The notes under the pieces were generated by a model. That model made no database searches. It saw only the letters and a list, made by a program, of their open reading frames with translations, and was not told the origin of the DNA. The position numbers and the translations under genes are program-made. This document shows positions 1 through 7,606 of a stretch of 38,039 bases of DNA, one piece after another. The stretch is from Sanguibacter inulinus (lineage in GTDB: Bacteria > Actinomycetota > Actinomycetes > Actinomycetales > Cellulomonadaceae): contig NZ_JACBYE010000043.1 in NCBI RefSeq assembly GCF_013415325.1, positions 1-38,039 on the forward strand, written 5' to 3'. The number at the start of each line of letters is the position of its first letter. Positions within the stretch are counted from its first letter, which is position 1.

Positions 1-23
1 CCCACCCCACCCGGAGACCCTCC

Positions 24-1133
24 ATGGCACAGATCCCCCTGTCCCTGCTCACCACGATCGACCCGGTCGTCCGCGAGACCGCGATCTTCGCGCTGCTCGT
101 CGACTCCCCGCGGACCGTCGTGCTGCGCCACGACATCCACGCCGCCGAGGGGCACCTTCGCCGCGCAGTCATCACGCAGGGCGGCACGGTCGAGGACGAG
201 CGCCACGACCTCGAGCACGCCTGCCTCAGCTGCGCGGTGCGTGAAGACGCCCTCCCGACCTTGCGCAGGCTCGCGACCGACGGCCGCTGGGACGACATCG
301 TGCTCGCCCTGCCCGTCTCGGCCGACTCCCTGCCCGTGAGCATCGCCCTCGACGCAGCCACCCACCCTGGGGCCGAGCTCGACATGGTCCGGCTCGCGAC
401 CGTCGCGACGGCGGTCGACGTCGACGAGGCCGAAGAGGACCTGCTCGGCATCGACTCCGTCGCCGAGCGCGGGATCGGGCTCACCGAGGACGACGAGCGC
501 GCCGTCGGCGAGGTGCTCGCCGGGCACCTCGCGCACGCCGACCTCGTGGTCACCTCGAGCTCGGGCAGCACCCACCGCGGGCTCTCGGCGCGCTGCGGCG
601 ACGAGCTCGTCGACCACCTGCGCTCCCCCGACTCCCGGCGGATCGACGGCCTGCACGAGCTCAGCGCGCACCGCCTCACCTGCGCCGAGCACGACGCTCT
701 CGCCGCCCAGCGCCGCTGCAACCCCCTGCACGCCCACGCCCACTCGTGGGAGAGCGCGCACGCCTGGAGCCTCGAGCTGCGCTCCGACCGGCCGATGCAC
801 CCCGAGCGCCTGCTCGACCGCATCGAAGAGCTCGGCACCGGGCGGGTGCGCAGCCGCGGGGTCTTCTGGCTGCCCAACCGCCCCGACTCGATCTGCCAGT
901 GGGACGGCGCCGGCGGGCAGCTGTACCTGGGGCAGCTCGGCACCTGGGAGCGGCAGGAGCCGCACACCCGGCTCGTGTTCACGGGCGTCGCCCGCGGCGA
1001 GCGCGCCAGGCTGCGCGAGGTCTTCGAGGACGTGCTGCTCACGGATGCGGAGCTGGCGGACGGTGGCGCGGCGTGGCTCGGGCGGGAGGACGTGCTCGCT
1101 CCGTGGTTGGGGGAACGGTCCGACGCGGGGTGA
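24..1133 (+). CDS. CobW-like protein with degenerate GTPase motifs and intact CobW C-terminal domain
   Basis: A 369-residue protein of the CobW/COG0523 family, whose members are usually GTP-dependent metal chaperones. The C-terminal third (about residues 245-345) is a recognisable CobW_C domain, with ERLLDRIEELGTGRVRSRG followed by FWLPNRPD. The N-terminal half keeps the family's order, but the P-loop position reads TTIDPVVRETAIFALL with no GxxxxGKT, and the NKxD position reads VVTSSSGST. The family's metal motif CxCC is CLSC (Cys67, Cys70). I infer a non-GTP-hydrolysing paralogue that may still bind zinc or another metal. In actinobacteria such paralogues often sit with Zur-controlled zinc-free ribosomal protein genes, but no such gene is seen here. 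GGAG lies about 8 bases before the ATG at 24. The upstream gene is outside the window. Confidence 0.82.
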   Translation: MAQIPLSLLTTIDPVVRETAIFALLVDSPRTVVLRHDIHAAEGHLRRAVITQGGTVEDERHDLEHACLSCAVREDALPTLRRLATDGRWDDIVLALPVSADSLPVSIALDAATHPGAELDMVRLATVATAVDVDEAEEDLLGIDSVAERGIGLTEDDERAVGEVLAGHLAHADLVVTSSSGSTHRGLSARCGDELVDHLRSPDSRRIDGLHELSAHRLTCAEHDALAAQRRCNPLHAHAHSWESAHAWSLELRSDRPMHPERLLDRIEELGTGRVRSRGVFWLPNRPDSICQWDGAGGQLYLGQLGTWERQEPHTRLVFTGVARGERARLREVFEDVLLTDAELADGGAAWLGREDVLAPWLGERSDAG

Positions 1134-1225
1134 CGGCAAGGGGGCACTGCCGAAGTCATCGGGGAGGCCTCTCCGGGCTCAGGCGCACGCCAAGACGGCG
1201 CTGACCTCGGAGCACTCCCCGACCC

Positions 1226-1261
1226 TTGACACTCATATTCCGATGCTGGACTATGAGTGTC
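1226..1261 (+). promoter_or_regulatory. Leaderless promoter overlapped by a perfect 10-bp inverted repeat
   Basis: TTGACA (1226-1231), a 17-base spacer and GACTAT (1249-1254) form a sigma-70 type promoter whose start point would fall at or just before the ATG at 1262. Perfect arms GACACTCATA (1228-1237) and TATGAGTGTC (1252-1261) flank a 14-base spacer, cover both promoter boxes and abut the start codon. No ribosome-binding site is present. The layout fits repression by the HTH protein encoded immediately downstream. Promoter strength and the bound protein are inference. Confidence 0.65.
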
Positions 1262-1966
1262 ATGCTCAGCGTGACAGAGACGGCAACACGGACAGGCCTC
1301 TCGACTCGCCGCGTACGAGCGCTGATCTCCGGCGGGGTCCTGCGGGCGACGAAGGTGGGCGCCGCATACGTCGTCGACGACCGCGATCTCGACGACTTCC
1401 TGCGCCGCGAGCGCCCAGCCCACACACGCGCCTTCTCCCCGCGAGTCGCCTGGGCCGCGGCTGCGCTCCTCGACGGGGCGCAGGCTGGCTGGCTACGAGC
1501 GGACGAGCGCTCCCGCCTTCGATCCAGACTCACGTCTACGGGAGCCGCACCAGGGACCTGGCAAGCATGGACCGCCCGGCTCGCCCAGACACGAACCACG
1601 TTCAGAGCCTCGCCCGCCCAGGTCGAAGCAGTGCTGTCCGCGCCGTCGACAGTCCGATCAGGGCGCTCCGCATCCAACCTCGTCACCGACCCGCTCGTCG
1701 GGCTCGCCAGTGCCACCGTCTGGACCAGCACCCTCGACGACGTCGACCATCTCCGACGTCACCTGGGGCTGCTTCGCTCGGACGCAGGGAACGTGACGAT
1801 CAGCACCCCTCCCCCGATCGGCCTCACCGCGCTGGGCACCGACGGGCACAACGCGTTCCGTCTCGTCGTCGCCCACGACCTCCTGACCGAGGACGACCCC
1901 CGCTCGACCTCCGCAGGCACCGCCCTGCTCAACGCCATCACCACATCCCGGGCCATCAGCTCGTGA
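1262..1966 (+). CDS. HTH (excisionase/MerR-like) DNA-binding protein, putative antitoxin/autorepressor
   Basis: A 234-residue protein. Residues 2-49 form a helix-turn-helix of the excisionase/MerR-like type (VTETATRTGLSTRRVRALIS, then a short wing and DLDDFLRR). The rest is a helical region starting AFSPRVAWAAAALLDG that I recognise only as occurring in actinobacterial HTH proteins beside nucleotidyltransferase genes. I chose ATG 1262 because the promoter boxes and operator occupy the bases just upstream; an in-frame TTG at 1226 would lie inside the -35 box. The stop codon overlaps the GTG of the next gene (GTGA), so the two are translationally coupled. I infer that it represses its own promoter and may neutralise the downstream protein. 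A non-toxin role is possible. Confidence 0.75.
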   Translation: MLSVTETATRTGLSTRRVRALISGGVLRATKVGAAYVVDDRDLDDFLRRERPAHTRAFSPRVAWAAAALLDGAQAGWLRADERSRLRSRLTSTGAAPGTWQAWTARLAQTRTTFRASPAQVEAVLSAPSTVRSGRSASNLVTDPLVGLASATVWTSTLDDVDHLRRHLGLLRSDAGNVTISTPPPIGLTALGTDGHNAFRLVVAHDLLTEDDPRSTSAGTALLNAITTSRAISS

Positions 1967-2979
1967 CCACCCCGACGGACGTGCTCGTAGAGATCGTCAC
2001 GACACTGACGACCTCCGATCACCAGACCGCTCGCGCTCGGCTCGACACCCAGGGCCCTTCGGCCGGTCACCCTGCCGCCCTGGAGACCCTGAACAACCTC
2101 CTGCGCCAGCTCCCGGCGCACCACGTAGATCGTCTGCACCTGCACGACCTGCTCGCCTCGGTAGCACCAGAGACCAGCACAGCCTCCCTGCTCGCCGCCG
2201 CCGTTCTCTTGCGCAACGGGTCCCCGCGATTCCCGCAGATGCCTGGGCCACTTCTCATGCCCGCACTCGACCCCGTGCTGACGGAGACCTTCGCGGTGCT
2301 CCAGGCGCTCGGGGAGGCACGCTACCCCTGGACAGTCGTGGGCGGCCTGATGGTGATGACACACTGCGTCCGCCACGACGTCCCGTTCACCCGGGCGACC
2401 GGCGACGCCGACATCGCCGTCGGGGTCTTCACCCACCGCCGGGCCCTTCGAGAGCTCACCAGAGACATGACCCGGCTCGGGTTCGTCGACATCACCCCTG
2501 CATCTCTGGCAGGGGCAGACCTGTCCTACAGGTGGTCGCGCGACCCCGTCCTGATCGACCTCATCGTCCCCGAACGCGTCAACGACCAAGACACCGTCCC
2601 CCTGACTGCCTCCCGCCTGCCCGCAGTCGAGCTTCCCGGTGTCCAGCAGGCTCTCGCCCGCACGCAACGACTGGATGTCCAGCTCGACGACGGTCGTACC
2701 GGACCCGTCAGGGTGCCCGATCTGCTCGGCGCCCTCACCATCAAGTCGACCGCGGCCTTCGCCGACAGGCGGGAACCCGCCCGTCACCTCAGCGACCTCG
2801 TCGCTCTCCTCGACGCGCTGGCCGCCTCCGGAGACGTCGTGCGATATGCCGCCGAGATCCGTCACGAGGACCGCCGGCGCATCCAGCGAGGAGCTGATCG
2901 TCTGACCACCTCGCACTGGCTCAGATCCGCAGACTCCCCAGCCGCCCGGGACGCGCTCGAGCTCTTGCTCGGCACCTAG
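1963..2979 (+). CDS. Nucleotidyltransferase, AbiEii-like putative toxin partner
   Basis: A 338-residue protein with a minimal nucleotidyltransferase fold in its C-terminal two thirds: VVGG at 125-128, the metal-binding pair in TGDADI (Asp148, Asp150), and a third acidic residue in VLIDLIVP (Asp199). A later segment (LLGALTIKSTAAFADR, then ARHLSDLVAL) matches the conserved Lys/Asp region of AbiEii/DUF1814 nucleotidyltransferases, which in known systems transfer nucleotides to tRNA or protein. The first 100 residues are helical with no known domain. The open frame extends upstream to 1045, but translation most likely begins at GTG 1963, which overlaps the stop of the HTH gene. The pairing resembles type II or AbiE-like toxin-antitoxin loci. 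Toxicity and target are inference. Confidence 0.75.
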   Translation: MTTPTDVLVEIVTTLTTSDHQTARARLDTQGPSAGHPAALETLNNLLRQLPAHHVDRLHLHDLLASVAPETSTASLLAAAVLLRNGSPRFPQMPGPLLMPALDPVLTETFAVLQALGEARYPWTVVGGLMVMTHCVRHDVPFTRATGDADIAVGVFTHRRALRELTRDMTRLGFVDITPASLAGADLSYRWSRDPVLIDLIVPERVNDQDTVPLTASRLPAVELPGVQQALARTQRLDVQLDDGRTGPVRVPDLLGALTIKSTAAFADRREPARHLSDLVALLDALAASGDVVRYAAEIRHEDRRRIQRGADRLTTSHWLRSADSPAARDALELLLGT

Positions 2980-3096
2980 CCTCGAGGCTTGCTCACGGGC
3001 GCTCACCACCACCTCCCCGCGTGCCGCAGGCATGCCAGGTGAACGTTCGTGACCGCCCCGATGCCCCATGAGCGCATCGCCCACGACGGACAGAGC

Positions 3097-3122
3097 GGGT
3101 GAAAGTCGGCTAGAGCGCGTCA
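3097..3122 (+). promoter_or_regulatory. Conserved upstream motif shared with the site at 8728-8753
   Basis: The pattern GGGTGAAAG-NN-GG-N-TAG-NNNN-CGTCA occurs here, about 95 bases before the surface-protein gene, and again about 75 bases before the LuxR gene at 8827. Nineteen of 26 positions match, in identical spacing. GGTGAAAG resembles the GGCGAAAG -10 element of the FliA-type promoter at 12715, but no CTCA element lies 15-17 bases upstream. It could be a promoter of an alternative sigma factor or a regulator site. Confidence 0.4.
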
Positions 3123-3215
3123 CAAGACCGGTGCCCACAGCGTGTCTTCTCCAGAGGGGTCACATGCCAGCCGCGCCGAGGCGCCGGGCCGGCCATACCG
3201 CGGGGAGAGCACAGC

Positions 3216-6089
3216 ATGACGAAGAAGGTCCAGAGCCGGACGTCGACCATCCTCGACGAGGTGGTCGTCCGAGGCGGGGCCGTGCGCCCACGCCGTGCAG
3301 GGGCGAGGCGCGCCCGGCTGAGCGGGCTCCTCTCGGGCGCTGTCGTGCTCGCGCTCCTCCTGGTCTCGACACTCCTGGCCTCCATGCCCTCGCAGGCGGT
3401 CGCTGAGACTCCGGAGCTCCTCTCAGCCGGTCCGGGTGTCCCCGCGCCCGGCGCTGTCGTGTTCCTCGAAGACTTCCAGAACGTCCCCGCAGGGCAGGCC
3501 CGGGCCTTCCAGAGCGGTCCCGGCGGCCGTGCGGCCTACGTCTCTGCCTACCCGGGCTACAGCGGGCACACCTACACGGGCTCGCCGGGCTGGACCGACG
3601 GCGCCCGGTGCAACGGTGTCATCCTGTCGCAGGCCTCGGCCACGCCTCCGGCCTGGGCGATCACAGGCGCCGCGAGCGCCTCCCCGTACGCCTGCGGGCT
3701 CGACGACGGCGTGCAGAGCTGGTCCTTCGTGCGGCTCCTGGCCCTGGCGATGGGGCAGCAGTTCGGCGGCTCGACGGGCAACTTCGTCTACACGTCCTAC
3801 AGCGAGTGCAACCACACCACGACCGACGGGGGCACCTGCCCCGCGGTCCCCGCAGGTGAGAGGGACGGCGTGCTGTGGCAGACCACCACCCCGATCCCGC
3901 TGCCGGGCCCGAACCGGTACATGGCCTTCGGCGTCGACACGGCGGCTCTGTGCGGGGCTGCGTCTCAGAACCCTAGGTACCAGTTCGCCTACAGGGTGCC
4001 CGGGGCCCCCACCTGGACCTCGCTCGGTGACCCTGTCGAAGCCTGCAGCACCACGCAGAGCCCGAACACGGAGCACCGCGAACGCACGTACCCGCTCACC
4101 TCCGCCGCGACTGGCGGCATCACGTGGGAGGCCTTCGAGGGCCGCTCCCGCACGGTCGCCCTCAACCGCCTGTCTCCCGACGAGGTGGTTCGGCTGGCCG
4201 GAGGCCTGCTCGAGGTCAAGATGTACAACGCGACGACAGCCACGCTGGGCAACGACGGCGCCTTCGACAACGTGCGGGCGCTCGACGCGACCCCCCGGCT
4301 CGACAAGGCCTTCACCCCCTCCGTGGTCTCCGACGGCGAGACCTCGACGCTCCGGCTCACCGTCACCAACACCGCCGAGCTGAACGCGAAGACGGGCTGG
4401 AACCTCACCGACCGTCTCCCCGACAGTCTGCGTGCCACCGGGGAGAGCAGCACGACCTGCCTCGCATCTTCGGGTGCCGCGGGTTCCACGGCGCAGGTGA
4501 CCGCCGCAGCGGGTTCCGGGGAGGTGGTGGTCCAGGGTTCCCTGGCAGAGTCTCAGGCCTCGTGCACAGTCGACGTGCAGGTCCAGGCGTGGGACGACGC
4601 GCTGGGGACCGGCGTCGGCGTCTACACGAACGGTCCGGAGAACTTCACGCCCGGCGCCGGCACCCCTGCGTGCTGGGACGGCATCACGTACGGCCTGTGC
4701 GGGCTGGAGGCCCCGGGCGAGGCGACGCTGACGGTCCTGCCCGTCGTCGACCTCTCGATCACCAAAGAGGCTGCCGCCGCGAGCTACGCAGCGGGTGAGC
4801 AGGTCGTCTACACAGTCACGGTGTCGAACGCGGCCTCGACAGCGGCGAATCCTGTCACGACGGCCGCGGACGTCGCCGTCACCGACCTGGTCCCGGCACG
4901 CGTCACAGAGCCGACCTGGACCTGCGCCTCGACGGGAGGAGCGACCTGCGGTGCGGCCGGCGGCACGGGCGACGTCGCCGACACCGTCACCATCCCACCT
5001 GGAGGATCGGTGGTCTACGTCGTGACCGGGCGGGTCGCTGCGGACGACCTCGACATGGAGGACATCACCAACGTCGCGCGGGCTACCCCACCCGCGGAGA
5101 TGCTCCTTCCTCCGACCCCCGGCTCCCCCGCGCCCAGGATCCCGTTCCAGGTGGTCGACCCCGGGTGCTCACCGGGCGAAGGGTGCGAGGCCAGCGTCAC
5201 GACACCCCGCGCCGAGCTCACAGTCCTCAAGTCCGCCGAGCCAGAGTCCGGGCACGCCCTGGGGCAGGACGACGTCGTGACCTACACCCTCACCTTCGAC
5301 CACTCGGGGACCGACCCCGTCACGGTCGACTGGACGGACGACCTGCGAGGGGTGCTCGACGATGCACGCTTCGGCTCCCTGCTCGACGCGGGCGGGCTGA
5401 CCGTGACCGGGCCGGAGGACGACCTGCTGAGGATCACCGGCACCATCTCGGCCGACACCCAGGTGGTGTACACAGTCGTGGTGAAGACCGCAGACCGCGG
5501 CGACAACCTGCTGCGCAACGTGGTCGTCGCGGGGTCCCAGCCCCCAGGCCCGGACGACCCGTGCGTGCCCGGTCTGTGCACCGAGCACCCGGTGCGCTAC
5601 CTCCACGTCGAGAAGCTCAGCGCCGACGGGAGCGTGCGGCTCGGCGGAGCGGAGTTCGTGCTGCGGGCAGACGACGACGGTGCCCTGGGAGCCGAGCTCA
5701 CCACGCCGGCCCTCACCACCGTCGCCGGTGAGACCGGCCTGTTCGTCAGCGGCGGGATCGAGGCGGGCACCTACTGGCTCGAGGAGACGCACGCACCGGA
5801 GGGGCACCAGCTCCTCGCGACCGCCGTCGGGCTCCAGGTCGGCGCCGACGGGGCTGTCACGCTGACCGCACCGTCCGCCCAGGTGCCGAACGTCGCCGTG
5901 TCCACGACGGACGGCATCAGCACCCTCTCGGTGACCGACCCCCGCGGGTTCGTCCTCCCGCTGGTCGGGGGCCACGGGAGCACCGCCACCTGGATCTCCG
6001 GCGGCCTGCTCCTGGCGGCCGCGGCGTGCCTCGTGGTCGGTCTGCGACGGGGTGAGACCAGGGAGGCTGCTCGCTCACCTCAGGGCTGA
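3216..6089 (+). CDS. Large secreted surface protein with DUF11 and SpaA-like domains, atypical sorting signal
   Basis: A 957-residue exported protein. A long basic N-region precedes a hydrophobic segment (about residues 36-58), with likely cleavage after SQAVA. Residues about 70-350 form a unique cysteine-containing domain. They are followed by DUF11-type beta-sandwich repeats (around 365-465, 510-615 and 665-785), then a SpaA-type prealbumin domain (about 800-905) with HVEKLS and WLEETHAPEG, the Lys and Glu positions used for intramolecular isopeptide bonds. The C-terminus has LPLVGG (about 914-919), a hydrophobic span and an Arg-containing tail, the layout of a sortase substrate with Val instead of Thr in LPxTG. 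I infer a wall-anchored or pilus-like adhesin. No sortase is encoded in the window. GGGGAGAG precedes the ATG. The gene overlaps the convergent ATPase gene by 10 bases. Confidence 0.82.
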   Translation: MTKKVQSRTSTILDEVVVRGGAVRPRRAGARRARLSGLLSGAVVLALLLVSTLLASMPSQAVAETPELLSAGPGVPAPGAVVFLEDFQNVPAGQARAFQSGPGGRAAYVSAYPGYSGHTYTGSPGWTDGARCNGVILSQASATPPAWAITGAASASPYACGLDDGVQSWSFVRLLALAMGQQFGGSTGNFVYTSYSECNHTTTDGGTCPAVPAGERDGVLWQTTTPIPLPGPNRYMAFGVDTAALCGAASQNPRYQFAYRVPGAPTWTSLGDPVEACSTTQSPNTEHRERTYPLTSAATGGITWEAFEGRSRTVALNRLSPDEVVRLAGGLLEVKMYNATTATLGNDGAFDNVRALDATPRLDKAFTPSVVSDGETSTLRLTVTNTAELNAKTGWNLTDRLPDSLRATGESSTTCLASSGAAGSTAQVTAAAGSGEVVVQGSLAESQASCTVDVQVQAWDDALGTGVGVYTNGPENFTPGAGTPACWDGITYGLCGLEAPGEATLTVLPVVDLSITKEAAAASYAAGEQVVYTVTVSNAASTAANPVTTAADVAVTDLVPARVTEPTWTCASTGGATCGAAGGTGDVADTVTIPPGGSVVYVVTGRVAADDLDMEDITNVARATPPAEMLLPPTPGSPAPRIPFQVVDPGCSPGEGCEASVTTPRAELTVLKSAEPESGHALGQDDVVTYTLTFDHSGTDPVTVDWTDDLRGVLDDARFGSLLDAGGLTVTGPEDDLLRITGTISADTQVVYTVVVKTADRGDNLLRNVVVAGSQPPGPDDPCVPGLCTEHPVRYLHVEKLSADGSVRLGGAEFVLRADDDGALGAELTTPALTTVAGETGLFVSGGIEAGTYWLEETHAPEGHQLLATAVGLQVGADGAVTLTAPSAQVPNVAVSTTDGISTLSVTDPRGFVLPLVGGHGSTATWISGGLLLAAAACLVVGLRRGETREAARSPQG

Positions 6090-7258
6090 TCGGTGAACTG
6101 GCGTCGGATGAAGTCGGCCATGCCAGGGACCGTGTAGGCGATCCGGCCGTGCTCGGGTGAGTAGATCAACCCCTTCTTGATCAGCTCCGAGCGGGTCGGA
6201 CCCAACGAAGAGAGGCCTCGTCCGAGCCTTATGGCCACATCGGACGTCCGGGAGCCGCGCTCTCCGTCGCGGGCCATCGCCTGCAGATATGCGCGCTCTC
6301 CGGGTGTCGCGCGGTCCCACCGGGCGGGGAAGAACCCTTGGTCGAGCTGGGCGGTCCCGACCACGACGGCCGCCTCTGCGTCAGCAAGCGTGAACGGACG
6401 GGCCGGGGCGACGTCCCAGACGGCCTTCCCGTACTCCTGGAGGAAGTAGGGGTAGCCGTCGGCGGCTTCCACGAGGCGCGTCAGTGCGTCGTCGTCGAAC
6501 GAGGCGCCCATCTCTTGAGCCGGCCGCGACAGCGCCCTGCGCGCAGCGTCGGGGACCAGGGGGCCGATCTGTCGGTACTCGAACAGTCGCTCAGCGTAGG
6601 AGCGCGCCTCGGAGAGCACGGAGGGAAGGTTCGGCAGGCCAGCACCGAAGACGTAGAACGGGAGCCCGTCCTGCCCCGCCGCATGCTGGGCCGCGAGGAG
6701 AGCCGTGAGGAGCTCTTCGTCCAGGTCCTGCATCTCGTCGACGAAGATGGCGAATCCCAGCCCCTTGTCCTTCATCGCGGTCGCGACGTCGGTGACCATC
6801 TCCTCAAGGTCGACCTCGAGGACACCTGAGTCCGCACGTCCTACGGCTCGGTCGACGCCGAGCGAGACTCCGCTCATCCCGAGAGACGCAGAGAAGGACG
6901 TGATGGACCCGAAAGCGGACTTCACCGCCTCTCCCGCGCGCTCGATCTTGGAGGAGCGTGCAGCGACGACCAGCTCCCGGGCGAGCTTCGCGCGGACGGA
7001 GTCGCGCCCCGTCTCAGTGGAGCGGGCCTCGACCGGAACCGTGATCCAGTCCCGCTGCTTCGCGTGGAGACGGAACGCGTTGAGAAGGACCGTCTTGCCA
7101 ACACCCCGCAGGCCGGACAAGACGATCGCCCGGCTGTGGAGGCCATGCCGCGCCCGGGCCACGATCGTGTCTATCGACTCGATCTCCGCGTCGCGGCCCT
7201 CCAGAGCTTTCGGGCTGATCCCCGATCCGGGAGCGTAAGGGTTGAGCGTCCTGTCCAT
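6080..7258 (-). CDS. AAA ATPase, Orc1/Cdc6-like architecture
   Basis: A 392-residue P-loop ATPase with Walker A GLRGVGKT (49-56) and Walker B FAIFVDEMQD (169-178), an arginine-rich lid region and a C-terminal winged-helix-like segment (about 325-385). The order matches stand-alone AAA_16/Orc1-Cdc6-like ATPases common in actinobacteria, whose function is mostly unknown. The protein is soluble, with no signal or membrane segment. It is a single gene, convergent with the surface-protein gene. No ribosome-binding site precedes the ATG, but TAGACT lies 7 bases before it, so the transcript may be leaderless. A 40-bp interrupted palindrome begins 9 bases upstream and suggests tight regulation. It could belong to a defence or DNA-maintenance system, but no partner gene is adjacent. 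Confidence 0.75.
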   Translation of the reverse strand: MDRTLNPYAPGSGISPKALEGRDAEIESIDTIVARARHGLHSRAIVLSGLRGVGKTVLLNAFRLHAKQRDWITVPVEARSTETGRDSVRAKLARELVVAARSSKIERAGEAVKSAFGSITSFSASLGMSGVSLGVDRAVGRADSGVLEVDLEEMVTDVATAMKDKGLGFAIFVDEMQDLDEELLTALLAAQHAAGQDGLPFYVFGAGLPNLPSVLSEARSYAERLFEYRQIGPLVPDAARRALSRPAQEMGASFDDDALTRLVEAADGYPYFLQEYGKAVWDVAPARPFTLADAEAAVVVGTAQLDQGFFPARWDRATPGERAYLQAMARDGERGSRTSDVAIRLGRGLSSLGPTRSELIKKGLIYSPEHGRIAYTVPGMADFIRRQFTDQP

Positions 7259-7266
7259 GTAGACAA

Positions 7267-7306
7267 GTCTAGGCGTCTATAGGCCAAAACCTATACCCGC
7301 CTACAC
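7267..7306 (-). promoter_or_regulatory. 40-bp interrupted palindrome at the ATPase gene start (probable operator)
   Basis: Arms GTCTAGGCGTCTATAGG (7267-7283) and CCTATACCCGCCTACAC (7290-7306) pair at 14 of 17 positions around the 6-base spacer CCAAAA. The innermost 6 bp (TATAGG/CCTATA) are perfect. The element lies 9 bases upstream of the ATG at 7258, and a -10-like TAGACT (7266-7271, minus strand) overlaps its edge. It is AT-richer than its surroundings. The likely role is a dimer or tetramer operator; the binder is unknown. Confidence 0.6.
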
Positions 7307-7606
7307 ATGGCTACATGTTCCTCGATCTCCCTCTCGTCACTCACCCGCAGAGCACGCTGGGGCGCCCCTGAAGCCTCTATGACTCGTGTCTCCCCCGGCC
7401 GCTGAAGCCCAGACCGGGGCTCGGCAGTCCGCCACGTCGACGCCCTGGCCCGCCCGGAGACGCTCGCTCTCGCTCCGGTCCGCACGGTCCTCGCAGCGCT
7501 CCGAGCAGTCGCGATCGTCGCGGCAGAGCAGACCAGCCGGTCCGACCCTCAGCCCTAGTACAGTCGTCCGATCCGCTGCACGACGACGTCCAGAGAAGGA
7601 TCACGC
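7307..7606. other. Intergenic stretch with probable promoter of the GH43 gene
   Basis: No convincing gene is present. TACAGT (7559-7564) fits a -10 element (TAnnnT) about 40 bases before the next start, but I see no good -35. AGAAGGA lies 6-12 bases before the ATG at 7607. The rest is GC-rich with no clear repeat or hairpin. Short open frames here lack ribosome-binding sites and look like chance frames. Confidence 0.4.

Noticed and set aside
1045-1962. Upstream extension of the nucleotidyltransferase frame
   Set aside because: It overlaps the CobW-like end and the HTH gene in another frame, and is Arg/Pro-rich without homology. GTG 1963 with stop-start overlap is the better start.
3078-3105. 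A third FliA-type promoter using GGTGAAAG as -10 element
   Set aside because: No CTCA-like element lies 15-17 bases upstream, here or at the related site at 8728. It is reported only as a shared motif.
3020-3215. Possible riboswitch upstream of the surface protein
   Set aside because: The GAAA-containing segment suggested a c-di-GMP aptamer, but the conserved core bases and paired regions are not present.
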